In this document: positions 48,942 through 56,704 of the stretch, in pieces | Layout: each line of letters begins with the position of its first letter | Position numbering within the stretch: the first letter of the stretch is position 1 | DNA from: Oscillospiraceae bacterium | GTDB taxonomy: Bacteria; Bacillota; Clostridia; Oscillospirales; Oscillospiraceae | Assembly: GCA_902761055.1 (NCBI GenBank) | Contig: CACWIS010000008.1 | Span: 1 to 56,704 of the forward strand | DNA: 56,704 nt | Reading direction: 5' to 3' | The notes under the pieces: model-generated | What the model was told of the DNA's origin: nothing | What the model saw: only the letters and a program-made list of their open reading frames with translations | Databases searched by the model: none | Translations under genes and position numbers: made by a program

Positions 48942-49996
48942 CGAGAGAGAACACCAGAAGAATCATGGTCGGCTCCGTGCCTGTGGGCGGCGGGGCGCGC
49001 GTGAGCGTCCAGTCGATGTGCAACACCAAGACCTGGGACGTCGAGGCCACCGTCGCGCAGATCCTCGCCCTCGAGGCGGCGGGCTGCGAGATCGTGCGTC
49101 TCGCGGTCCCCGATCTGCGCGCCGCGCACGCGATCGGCGCGATCCGCGAGCGCGTGCACATCCCGCTGGTCGCGGATATCCACTTCGACTACCGGCTCGC
49201 GCTCGAGGCGGCGGAGCGGGACGTCGACGCGATCCGCATCAACCCCGGCAACATCGGCGCCGAGGAAAACGTCAGGGCCGTGGCGGAGGCCTGCCGCAGG
49301 CGCGGCATCCCGATCCGCATCGGCGTCAACGCCGGGAGCCTCGAAAAGCGCCTGCTCGAAAAATACGGACATCCCTGCCCCGAGGCGCTCGTCGAGAGCG
49401 CGCAGGGACATATCGCGCTCCTAAACAAATACGATTTCGACGAGATCTGCCTCTCGCTCAAATCCTCCTCCGTGCCGCTGACGATCGCGAGCTACCGCGC
49501 CGCGGCCGAGGTCTTTCCCTACCCGCTGCACCTCGGCGTGACCGAGACGGGCACGCTCTTCAACGGCACGGTACAGTCGGCCGTCGGCATCGGGACGATG
49601 CTCTCCGAGGGCATCGGCGACACGATCCGCGTTTCGCTGACCGCCGACCCCGTCGAGGAGGTCAAGGTCGGCCTTGCGATCCTCAAGGCGGCCGGCCTGC
49701 GCACGGGCGGCGTGAAATTCGTCTCCTGCCCGACCTGCGGCCGCACGGAGATCGACCTGATCTCGCTGGCGCAGCGCGTGGAGCGGGCCGTCGGCGGCAT
49801 CGAGCGCGACATCACCGTGGCCGTCATGGGCTGCGTGGTCAACGGCCCGGGCGAGGCCCGGGAGGCCGATTACGGCATCGCCGGCGGACGCGACAAGGGC
49901 ATCCTGTTCAAAAAAGGCGAGGTCGTGGGCAGCTACGCCTACGACGAGCTCTTCGGCGCGCTGCTGCGGCTGATCGAAGAGGACGGCGGGATATGA
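48938..49996 (+). CDS. ispG: 4-hydroxy-3-methylbut-2-enyl-diphosphate synthase (flavodoxin)
   Basis: Penultimate step of the MEP pathway, a [4Fe-4S] reductase forming HMBPP. The 352-residue protein has a TIM-barrel N-terminal part (SVQSMCNTKTWDVEATVAQI, DIHFDYRLAL) and the cluster-binding C-terminal part with Cys pair SCPTCGR and third Cys in MGCVVNGPGEA. The start ATG at 48938 overlaps the rseP stop; its own stop overlaps polC. Together with dxr it shows that isoprenoids come from the MEP route here. Confidence 0.97.
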   Translation: MTRENTRRIMVGSVPVGGGARVSVQSMCNTKTWDVEATVAQILALEAAGCEIVRLAVPDLRAAHAIGAIRERVHIPLVADIHFDYRLALEAAERDVDAIRINPGNIGAEENVRAVAEACRRRGIPIRIGVNAGSLEKRLLEKYGHPCPEALVESAQGHIALLNKYDFDEICLSLKSSSVPLTIASYRAAAEVFPYPLHLGVTETGTLFNGTVQSAVGIGTMLSEGIGDTIRVSLTADPVEEVKVGLAILKAAGLRTGGVKFVSCPTCGRTEIDLISLAQRVERAVGGIERDITVAVMGCVVNGPGEAREADYGIAGGRDKGILFKKGEVVGSYAYDELFGALLRLIEEDGGI

Positions 49997-52900
49997 GCGC
50001 GCACACCCCCTTTCTGACGATGTTCCCCGGCTGCGGAGAGCTGCGGGAGCTCTGCGGCGGGCTCGACGCGGCCTATGTGACGGACGTGCAGCTCGACCTC
50101 GAGGAGCGCACGCTGACGGTCAGCGCCCATTTCGCCGCCATGCCCTCCCTGGGCGAGACCGCCCGGCTTGCCGACTGCCTCAAGCGCGACTACGCGCTCG
50201 CCGGCGCGGCGATCCTTGCCGATTATCCGCGGCCGAAGAGCGCAACGGCCCCGGCGGTGCGCGCCGATAATAAAAGCGGCGGAGCGCCTCCGGGCGAGCT
50301 GCTGATGGGAAAGGCCGTCAAGGCGCGCCCCGTGGAGATGCGAAGCCTGAGCATGGACTCCGGCAAGGTCACCGTCGAGGGCGACGTCATCGACGTCATG
50401 AGCCGCACGGTGAAGAACGGCGGCGCGGTGCTCTGCTTCGACATGACAGACAACACCGGCTCGATCCGCGTGAGCAAGTTCCTGCGCTCCGACGACAACA
50501 AATCGGTCATCGACGCCGTGCAGAAGGGCATGCACCTCTTCGTGCAGGGCGAGGTCGTTTTCAGCAAATACGACGACGATCTGGTCATCGACCCGCGCAA
50601 TATCATGAAGGGCAAGCGCAGCGTCCGCCCCGACGACGCGCCGGAAAAACGCGTCGAGCTGCACGTCCACACGCGCTTCTCGGCGCTGGACGCGCTCACG
50701 GACCCGGATGCGATCATCAAACGCGCCGCCGACTGGGGCATGCCCGCCATCGCCGTGACCGACCACGGCGTCGCCCAGGCCTTCCCGGATATGTGGAAGG
50801 CCGGGAAAAAGTACGGCGTCAAGATCATCTACGGCATGGAGGCCTACTTCACCAACGACATGGACGGCAACAGCGCCGTCATCGGCAAGAGCCGCCTGCC
50901 CCTCGACACCGAGTTCGTCGCCTTCGATATCGAGACGACCGGACTCAACGCCCAGAGCGACCGCATGACCGAGATCGGCGCCGTGATCTTCTCCGGCGGC
51001 GAGATCCTGCGGGAGTTCAACACCTTCGTCGACCCCGAGCGGCCCATCCCGCCCGATATCACGGAGCTGACGGGCATCCGGCAGAGCGACGTGCAGGGCG
51101 CGCCGAAGGAGGACGAGGCGCTGCGCCTGTTCCTGGATTTCGCCGGAAAACGCCCGCTGATCGCACACAACGCCCACTTCGACGTGGGCTTCATGAGCGC
51201 CGCGGCGCGGCGCTGCGGCATCCGCTTCTCCCCGGTCTTCCTCGATACGCTCGCGCTCTCCCAGGCCCTGTGCCCGGAGCTCAGGCGCTTCAAGCTCGAT
51301 ATCGTCTCGAACCACCTGAACCTGCCGAAGTTCAACCACCACCGCGCCTCGGACGACGCGATGGTCGTCGCGCGCATCATGGGCAGGTTCCTCCCCATGC
51401 TCGCCGCGCAGGGGGCGAAAAGCGTGGACGATATCGAAACGGTCTATCACATGCTGCGCCGCACGGACGTGGCGAAGACCTGGCACATGACCCTGCTGGT
51501 GCTCAACCGCAAGGGGCTGAAAAACCTCTACGAGATGATCTCGCAGAGCTATCTCAAGCATTTCCACCACGTCCCGCGCATCCCCAAAAGCCTGCTGATC
51601 GGACACCGCGAGGGCATCCTCGTCGGCTCGGCCTGCGGCATGGGCGAGCTCTACGGCGCGGTCATGAAGGGCGCGAGCGAGCGCGAGCTCGAGAAGATCG
51701 CCTCCTTCTACGACTATCTGGAGATCCAGCCGATCTGCAACAACGGCTTTCTGGTCGAAAACGGCGTGGTCAAGGACGAGACCGTGCTGCAGGACTACAA
51801 CCGCACGATCCTCAATCTGGGCCGCAAGCTGGGCAAGCCCGTCGTCGCGGCCAGCGACGTGCACTTCCTCGACCCCGAGGACGAGCAGTTCCGCAAGATC
51901 CTGCAGGCCGCCAAGAAGTTCTCGGACGCAGACCGCGACTGCCCGATCTATTTCCGCACGACGGACGAGATGCTCGCGGAGTTCGCCTATCTCGGCGAGG
52001 AGACGGCCCGCGAGGTCGTCATCACCAACACGCGCGCGATCGCGGACAGGGTCGAGCCCATCGAGCTGCTGCCCAAGGGCCTCTTCCCGCCGAAGATCGA
52101 GCACTCGGCCGAGCAGCTCACCGAGCTGGTCCACGAAAAGATGCACCGCATCTACGGCGAGAATCCGCCCGAGATCGTGCGCGAGCGCGTGGACACCGAG
52201 CTCAACACCATCCTCTCGCACCACTACGACGTGATCTACATGAGCGCGCAGAAGCTCGTGCAGAACTCGCTCGAGCACGGCTATCTCGTCGGCAGCCGCG
52301 GCAGCGTCGGCTCGTCGATCGTGGCGTATATGTCCGGCATCACGGAGGTCAACTCCCTGCCGCCGCACTACGTCTGCCCGAAATGCCGCCACAGCGAATT
52401 CGTCACGGACGGCAGCTACGGCTGCGGCGCGGATATGCCGGAGAAGGACTGCCCCGTCTGCGGCGCGCGCATGCGGCGCGACGGCTTCGACATCCCCTTC
52501 GAGACCTTCCTCGGCTTCCCGGGCAACGAAAAAACGCCCGATATCGACCTCAATTTCTCGGGCGAATATCAGGCGAAGGCGCACAAGTACACCGAGACGC
52601 TCTTCGGCGCAGACCACGTGTTCCGCGCCGGCACGATCGGCACGCTTGCGGACAAGACGGCCTACGGCTACGTCAAAAAGTATCTCGAGGAGCGCGGCAT
52701 CCGCGCCACAAAGGCCGAGGAAAACCGCCTGACGCAGGGCCTTGTGGGCATCAAGCGCACGACCGGCCAGCACCCCGGCGGCCTCGTCGTGATCCCGCAG
52801 GACATGGACGTGACGGATTTCTGCCCCGTCCAGCACCCGGCGGACGACCCCGACAGCGACGTCATCACGACGCACTTCGAGTATCACTGCATGGAGGACA

Positions 52901-53991
52901 ACCTCCTCAAGCTCGACGAGCTGGGACACGACGACCCGACCATGATCCGCATGATGGAGGACATGACGGGCGTGGACGCCAGGGAGATCTCCCTGTCCGA
53001 CCCCGAGACCATGTCGATCTTCACCTCCCCGGCCGTGCTCGGCCTGCCGGAGGACGACCCGATCATCGGCCGCACCGGCTCGATCGGCGTGCCGGAGTTC
53101 GGCACCCCCTTCACGCGCCAGATGCTCGTCGACACCCAGCCGCGGCAGTTCGACACGCTGGTGCGCCTCTCCGGCTTCTCGCACGGCACGGACGTGTGGG
53201 CCGGCAACATCCACGACCTGATCGTGGGCGGCGTGGCCGACGTCAACGAGACCATCGGCTGCCGCGACGACATCATGCTCTATCTGATCGCAAAGGGCAT
53301 GCAGCCCTCGCTGGCCTTCAAGACGATGGAGGCCGTGCGAAAGGGCAAGGTCAAGAAGAGCGGCGACTTCCCCGGCGACGCCGAAAAGCAGATGCGCGAG
53401 ATGGGCGTGCCGGACTGGTGGATCGAGTCGGCGCGCAAGATCGCCTACCTCTTCCCGAAGGCGCACGCCGTGGCCTACGTGATGATGGCCTTCCGCATCG
53501 CGTGGTTCAAGGTGCACGAGCCGCTGGCCTTCTACGCGGCCTATTTTTACCGCCGCAGCCAGAAGGGCGGCTTCGACGCGGCCATGATGTGCGGCGGCAC
53601 CGAGGCGGTGAGGCGGAAGATCAACGACTTCCGCCGCAAGAGCGAGAGGACCGCCAACGAGGACGACCTGCTCGTCACGCTCGAGGCGGTGTACGAGTTC
53701 AATCTGCGCGGCTTTTCCTTTGCGCCGATCGACCTGTACCGCTCCGACGCGGCGAAGTTCCTCATAGAAGGAGAACAGCTCCGTCCGCCCTTCATCTCAA
53801 TCTCGGGACTGGGCGAGGCGGCGGCGGAGGACCTTGCACGCTGCGGCCGCAGCGGCAAGCAGTACATCTCCGTGCAGGACCTCGGCGGCGACTGCCCCAA
53901 GGTCAGCCAGACGCACCTGGACGCGCTCAAATCGCTCGGCGCGCTCGGCGAGCTGCCGGACAGCAACCAGATCAATCTGTTCGACTTCTGA
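49993..53991 (+). CDS. polC: DNA polymerase III PolC-type alpha subunit
   Basis: Replicative polymerase of gram-positive bacteria with built-in 3'-5' exonuclease. The 1332-residue protein contains an OB-fold domain (about 118-200), a PHP domain (from about 222, ELHVHTRFSALDAL) split by a DnaQ-like exonuclease (DIETTGL near 311; HNAHFDVGF), a zinc-finger segment (CPKC and CPVC, about 795-830), and the polymerase core with catalytic Asp motif TPDIDLNFSG. It ends with the beta-clamp-binding peptide QINLF (1326-1330). Its N-terminal domain is about 100 residues shorter than in Bacillus (about 1437 residues). ATG at 49993 overlaps the ispG stop. It ends the run and is followed by a terminator. Confidence 0.97.
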   Translation: MSAHTPFLTMFPGCGELRELCGGLDAAYVTDVQLDLEERTLTVSAHFAAMPSLGETARLADCLKRDYALAGAAILADYPRPKSATAPAVRADNKSGGAPPGELLMGKAVKARPVEMRSLSMDSGKVTVEGDVIDVMSRTVKNGGAVLCFDMTDNTGSIRVSKFLRSDDNKSVIDAVQKGMHLFVQGEVVFSKYDDDLVIDPRNIMKGKRSVRPDDAPEKRVELHVHTRFSALDALTDPDAIIKRAADWGMPAIAVTDHGVAQAFPDMWKAGKKYGVKIIYGMEAYFTNDMDGNSAVIGKSRLPLDTEFVAFDIETTGLNAQSDRMTEIGAVIFSGGEILREFNTFVDPERPIPPDITELTGIRQSDVQGAPKEDEALRLFLDFAGKRPLIAHNAHFDVGFMSAAARRCGIRFSPVFLDTLALSQALCPELRRFKLDIVSNHLNLPKFNHHRASDDAMVVARIMGRFLPMLAAQGAKSVDDIETVYHMLRRTDVAKTWHMTLLVLNRKGLKNLYEMISQSYLKHFHHVPRIPKSLLIGHREGILVGSACGMGELYGAVMKGASERELEKIASFYDYLEIQPICNNGFLVENGVVKDETVLQDYNRTILNLGRKLGKPVVAASDVHFLDPEDEQFRKILQAAKKFSDADRDCPIYFRTTDEMLAEFAYLGEETAREVVITNTRAIADRVEPIELLPKGLFPPKIEHSAEQLTELVHEKMHRIYGENPPEIVRERVDTELNTILSHHYDVIYMSAQKLVQNSLEHGYLVGSRGSVGSSIVAYMSGITEVNSLPPHYVCPKCRHSEFVTDGSYGCGADMPEKDCPVCGARMRRDGFDIPFETFLGFPGNEKTPDIDLNFSGEYQAKAHKYTETLFGADHVFRAGTIGTLADKTAYGYVKKYLEERGIRATKAEENRLTQGLVGIKRTTGQHPGGLVVIPQDMDVTDFCPVQHPADDPDSDVITTHFEYHCMEDNLLKLDELGHDDPTMIRMMEDMTGVDAREISLSDPETMSIFTSPAVLGLPEDDPIIGRTGSIGVPEFGTPFTRQMLVDTQPRQFDTLVRLSGFSHGTDVWAGNIHDLIVGGVADVNETIGCRDDIMLYLIAKGMQPSLAFKTMEAVRKGKVKKSGDFPGDAEKQMREMGVPDWWIESARKIAYLFPKAHAVAYVMMAFRIAWFKVHEPLAFYAAYFYRRSQKGGFDAAMMCGGTEAVRRKINDFRRKSERTANEDDLLVTLEAVYEFNLRGFSFAPIDLYRSDAAKFLIEGEQLRPPFISISGLGEAAAEDLARCGRSGKQYISVQDLGGDCPKVSQTHLDALKSLGALGELPDSNQINLFDF

Positions 53992-54002
53992 AAACCGCAT
54001 AA

Positions 54003-54042
54003 AAAAAAGCGGAGACCTGCACAGGCAAGTCTCCGCTTTTTT
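54003..54042. terminator. Bidirectional intrinsic terminator
   Basis: AAAAAAGCGGAGAC pairs with GTCTCCGCTTTTTT across a 12-nt loop. It serves polC and the convergent Sel1-repeat gene. Confidence 0.9.
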
Positions 54043-54054
54043 GTTTCCGCAGGC

Positions 54055-55992
54055 TTATTCGATCGTGTAGCCGGACAGATCGAAGAGCGTCTCGTCCGGC
54101 GCGCCGTCGACGGACTCGACCGTATAGAAGGTCTCGCCCATATCCGGCTTGACGGCCGGGGCGTCCTCGAGCACGTGCGCGAGCCGTCCGTCCGTGTCGT
54201 AGTAAAAGGCGCAGCCGGCGGCGTAGTCCGTAGCGGGATAGACCTCGACGGCATAGAAGGCGCCGTCGACCTCCCGGATCTCCAGCGTGTAATCGTAATC
54301 GTGCGCGCGCTGGACGATCTTCTGATACAGCGTGTCCATCATCAGCGCGTTCTTCAGCAGGGCGCCGAGGGAGGTCTCGGTCACGAGCGTGCCCGTCTTT
54401 TTGTCGGGGTCGAGATTATAGGCCTTCCCGTCGAGCAGACAGGTGGCGCTCGTCGAGGAGAGCTTCCCGCTGCTCGTCGTGCGCAGCGCGTAATAGGAGC
54501 CGCCGCGCGCATGCACGTCGAGGACGGAGGTGGCGTCCATGAAACCGGTGTGGAAGGAATAGCGCAGGCGCGCGCCCGCCTCGGTGTCGATGGAGCGATA
54601 GACCGGGTAGAGCAGCGAGGAATCCGCTCTGCCGTCGGCAAGACCGAAGACGAGCGTGTAGTCGTCGCCGTAGGGCACGGCGAGCCCCTCGTCGCCCACG
54701 GAGCAGTCCAGCTCGGAGCCGTTCGGCCCGGTGATCACGACGACGCCGTCCGTCTCCTCCCACTTCGGGAACGCGCTCTCGCTGCCGTTGATCACGAACA
54801 TGCCCGTCCCGTCGGCGTACAGCAGGAGCATCCCTCTGACCATCGCCTCGTCCGGCGTCATCAGCGTCTCGCCGTTCTCCACAAAGTTCAGCCGCCAGGT
54901 CCCGCAGAAGCGGCCTGCCTCCGGATGCTCGACGCCGAGAGCGTCCATCAGATCGCAGAATTGCTCAACGTCCCCCTCGTCGCCTTCCGATCCGGCAAGG
55001 GCTCTGCGGCACCAGTCGGCCGCGGCGCTCTCGTCCGCTTCCGTGCCCTGGCCGTTGGCGGACATCAGACCGAGCATGAACGCGGAGACGACGGCGTTCC
55101 TGCCTGCCTCGACGTCTTTTTCAAAGAGCTCCGCGGCGCGCGCGTAGTCCTGCTCGACGCCGAAGCCCTCCCAATAGAGGAAGGCGAGATCGTAGAACGA
55201 GCCGTGCTCCGCCGCCTCGGAAAAGAGTTCAAAAGCCTTCGCCTTGTCCTGCTCCAGGTCCTCGCCGTAATAATACAGGTTGCCGAGCCCGTAATAGCCG
55301 TCCACGTATCCCTCGTCGGCCGCCTCCCGATAATACGCCAGCGATTTCGCGATATCCGCCTCGAGGCCCTCCGCCCCGTCGCGGTAAAGCGAGGCCAGCA
55401 GGCAGCGCCCGGCGTTCCGGATCGTCCAGTCGTCGGAATCGAGCAGCTTTTCAAAGCAGGCGGCCGCTTCCGCCCCGTCACTGCCGGACTTGAGCCGACC
55501 CAGACCGGCCCAGCCGAGCAGAGAGCCGCTTTCAAGGGCTTTCTCGTACAGGATGCGCGCCCGGTCGGTATCCTGCGTAACGCCGCAGCCGAGCCGATAC
55601 AGATCGCCCTGACGGTAGAGCGCCGCGCCGGAGCCCAGTTCCGCACCCTTCTGATAGTATTTCATCGCCCGCGCCCAGCGTCCGGCGTTCAGCGAGTTCG
55701 ACTCCAGCTCGCCAAGCCAGGCGTACGCGTCGCCGAGGCCGAGCGCCGCGGCCTTCCGGAAGGCGGCGAGCGCCTTCTGCCTGTCGAACTCCTTTCCGTC
55801 CCGGGCAAACCAGCAGGAGAGGCCCTCCTCAAGGGCGGCCTTCGCCTCGGCCTCCTGCTCGGGCGTGAGGGCGGCAGCTCCGGCTTCCGTCTCCTGCGCG
55901 TCGTCCGCCATGGCGACGGGGCGCAGCGCGCCGAAGCACGGCGTGAAGAGCATCGCCGCAAGCAGGATCGCCGTGATCAGTATTTTTTTCAT
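54055..55992 (-). CDS. Exported Sel1/TPR-repeat protein with C-terminal beta domain
   Basis: The 645-residue protein begins with a signal peptide (MKKILITAILLAAMLF, likely cleavage after AMA near 40). Residues about 60-340 hold seven or so Sel1-like repeats (ALGLGDAYAWLGELE, YVDGYYGLGNLYYYGEDL, GSFYDLAFLYWEGFGVEQDY). The last 270 residues are beta-rich (FCGTWRLNFVENGETLM, LLYADGTGMFVI) and resemble the DUF5640/lipocalin-like modules of gut Clostridia, though I cannot name them. Sel1 proteins usually scaffold protein complexes. The ATG at 55992 has GGGGG 7-8 nt upstream. It is a single gene. Confidence 0.8.
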   Translation of the reverse strand: MKKILITAILLAAMLFTPCFGALRPVAMADDAQETEAGAAALTPEQEAEAKAALEEGLSCWFARDGKEFDRQKALAAFRKAAALGLGDAYAWLGELESNSLNAGRWARAMKYYQKGAELGSGAALYRQGDLYRLGCGVTQDTDRARILYEKALESGSLLGWAGLGRLKSGSDGAEAAACFEKLLDSDDWTIRNAGRCLLASLYRDGAEGLEADIAKSLAYYREAADEGYVDGYYGLGNLYYYGEDLEQDKAKAFELFSEAAEHGSFYDLAFLYWEGFGVEQDYARAAELFEKDVEAGRNAVVSAFMLGLMSANGQGTEADESAAADWCRRALAGSEGDEGDVEQFCDLMDALGVEHPEAGRFCGTWRLNFVENGETLMTPDEAMVRGMLLLYADGTGMFVINGSESAFPKWEETDGVVVITGPNGSELDCSVGDEGLAVPYGDDYTLVFGLADGRADSSLLYPVYRSIDTEAGARLRYSFHTGFMDATSVLDVHARGGSYYALRTTSSGKLSSTSATCLLDGKAYNLDPDKKTGTLVTETSLGALLKNALMMDTLYQKIVQRAHDYDYTLEIREVDGAFYAVEVYPATDYAAGCAFYYDTDGRLAHVLEDAPAVKPDMGETFYTVESVDGAPDETLFDLSGYTIE

Positions 55993-56294
55993 TGAAAAGC
56001 CCCCGTTCCTGTCAAAAAATGTCATATAACGGAACTCGTTTCCCGTTTACTTCTGTTCCTATGTATACGACAGGCAAATCCCGACTTTAACTGCTTTTGT
56101 TTAGGGGATTTGTCTCGACGTGACTCCAATTGACTTCCATTATCCTCAACCCATGGGGTCCACGGACTTTTGCTATCAAAAAGCTATCAATGCAGCTATC
56201 ACAGGTTCAAATTGTTGGGGCTGTTAACAGCGGCTTTGACGATCAACAGGAATGCTTTACCAGTTTGATATAGGCTTTTTGATGTGGTTACTAT

Positions 56295-56322
56295 AGCATG
56301 AAATCGGCCGGATTTCAATGCT
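56295..56322. repeat. Inverted repeat
   Basis: AGCATGAAATC and GATTTCAATGCT flank GGCCG, forming an imperfect stem of 11 bp with one bulged base. No T run follows, so it is not a clear terminator. Confidence 0.5.
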
Positions 56323-56468
56323 GTCCTTATTGAAAAACACTATGAAATCAAGTGGAACCAGCATGCGGCCGGGACAGTCAAAGAAAGGACAGGCAACGTG
56401 AAAGCGCATGAAAAAGAAGGCCTGTAGAGCTTGTAAAGACTTTTCCCTCCGTCTCCTCGCCCGTCATC

Positions 56469-56497
56469 TTGAAATCCAATAAACCCCGCGATATAAT
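56469..56497 (+). promoter_or_regulatory. Sigma-A promoter for Rrf2-family gene
   Basis: TTGAAA (56469-56474), 17-nt spacer, TATAAT (56492-56497): close to full consensus. The start point is about 25 nt before the ATG; the -10 region TATAATAGGTTAAG could also lie in a self-regulated operator. Confidence 0.75.
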
Positions 56498-56527
56498 AGG
56501 TTAAGAACCAGACAGGAGGATAACCAC

Positions 56528-56704
56528 ATGATGATCTCTACCCGCGGGCGCTATGCACTGAGAATTCTTGTGGATCTGGCCGAGAACCAGAACGAGGGAT
56601 ACATTACGCTCAAGGAAGCTGCCGACCGGCAGGAGATCTCCGAAAAATATTTGGAGAGCATCGTAAAGGATCTGGTGAAAGGGCAGTTCATAGAAGGCGT
56701 GCGC
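56528..56704 (+). CDS. Rrf2-family transcriptional regulator (partial, 3' end off window)
   Basis: The first 59 residues of an Rrf2/IscR/CymR-type winged-helix regulator are present: MMISTRGRYALRILVDLAE is the family opening, and KEAADRQEISEKYLESIVKDL is the helix-turn-helix (about 31-52). Family members control Fe-S assembly, cysteine metabolism or redox genes. The cysteines that would bind a cluster lie beyond the window, so the subtype is open. AGGAGG lies 8 nt before the ATG at 56528. Its base composition is lower in GC than most genes here. Confidence 0.92.
   Translation, partial: MMISTRGRYALRILVDLAENQNEGYITLKEAADRQEISEKYLESIVKDLVKGQFIEGVR

Larger units (their letters stand above)
55993..56527. 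other. Long non-coding stretch, AT-richer than neighbours
   Basis: No convincing gene in 535 nt. Base composition drops noticeably below the flanking genes. The stretch has three direct GCTATCA heptamers at 56172, 56183 and 56195 (11-12 nt apart), an inverted repeat at 56295-56322, and a minus-strand frame open from about 56180 down to 56022 but lacking an ATG (reading ...PWVEDNGSQLESRRDKSP...). It looks like non-coding debris or a decayed insertion site, but nothing is recognisable as an integrase or transposase. Confidence 0.6.

Noticed and set aside
49939-53517. A 1192-codon open frame on the minus strand, antisense to polC
   Set aside because: Its reverse-strand product is a low-complexity His/Arg/Asp/Val-rich sequence produced by GC-biased third positions of polC. 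polC on the plus strand has complete family motifs.
56205-56240. tRNA-like GGTTCAAAT segment
   Set aside because: Only a T-loop-like string; no acceptor, D or anticodon stem can be drawn around it.

Overview
The window comes from a GC-rich, low-coding-gap chromosome of a spore-forming Firmicute. I infer a gut-type Oscillospirales/Clostridia member; the genus cannot be set by eye. The grounds are sporulation genes (spoIIID, sigE, spoIIGA), a gram-positive PolC, a family II pyrophosphatase with CBS domains, an ntp-type V-ATPase operon and typical AGGAGG ribosome sites. Almost all of it is ordinary core genome. No rRNA, tRNA, CRISPR array, intact insertion sequence or prophage was seen.

Layout. 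1-5681 (minus): a V-type ATPase operon in the order ntpF-I-K-E-C-G-A, cut off inside ntpA by the window edge, with two candidate promoters upstream. 5956-7478 (minus): tadA and pta. 7588-12546 (minus): comM/yifB, a lipoprotein, thiI and cinA. 12606-15769 (minus): hisS and aspS. 15853-22576 (minus): a cell-shape cluster U32 peptidase-maf-mreC-mreD-PBP2 followed by mgsA, which has its own promoter. 22703-25610 (plus): a DnaD-like protein, a DnaC-like helicase loader and a DUF2804 protein, divergent from the U32 gene across overlapping promoters. 25656-29341 (minus): an RCK_C membrane protein, an L,D-transpeptidase with PTPEP repeats on both sides of its catalytic domain, and a lipoprotein M3-like peptidase. 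29484-31097 (plus): CBS-type inorganic pyrophosphatase. 31189-37609 (minus): a PfkB kinase, a lipoprotein/YgjP-type protease pair, and a FecCD-type ABC importer with a methyltransferase at its end. 37819-38067 (plus): spoIIID. 38127-42880 (minus): a glycosyltransferase, L-serine dehydratase (sdaAB-sdaAA), sigE and spoIIGA. 43078-53991 (plus): one long run of EamA transporter-pyrH-frr-uppS-alkD-like-dxr-rseP-ispG-polC. 54055-55992 (minus): an exported Sel1-repeat protein. 55993-56527: an AT-richer gene-poor stretch. 56528 to the end (plus): the start of an Rrf2-family regulator.

How the genes work together. The plus-strand run from 43078 links UMP kinase and ribosome recycling to isoprenoid precursor synthesis (dxr, ispG), undecaprenyl carrier synthesis (uppS), membrane proteolysis (rseP) and the replicative polymerase (polC). 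Its most notable departure from the usual layout is a DNA-alkylation-repair-like gene in the slot normally held by cdsA. The cell-shape cluster lacks mreB, minCD and rodA nearby and is stitched together by overlaps with TTG and GTG starts. SpoIIGA processes pro-SigmaE, and SigmaE is expected to drive spoIIID, so three parts of the mother-cell programme lie within about 5 kb. I found no strong case for a wholly new system. The best leads are the alkD-for-cdsA exchange, the unusual aspartyl-tRNA synthetase, the ABC importer-methyltransferase operon, several precise promoter/operator arrangements and the anomalous segment before the Rrf2 gene.
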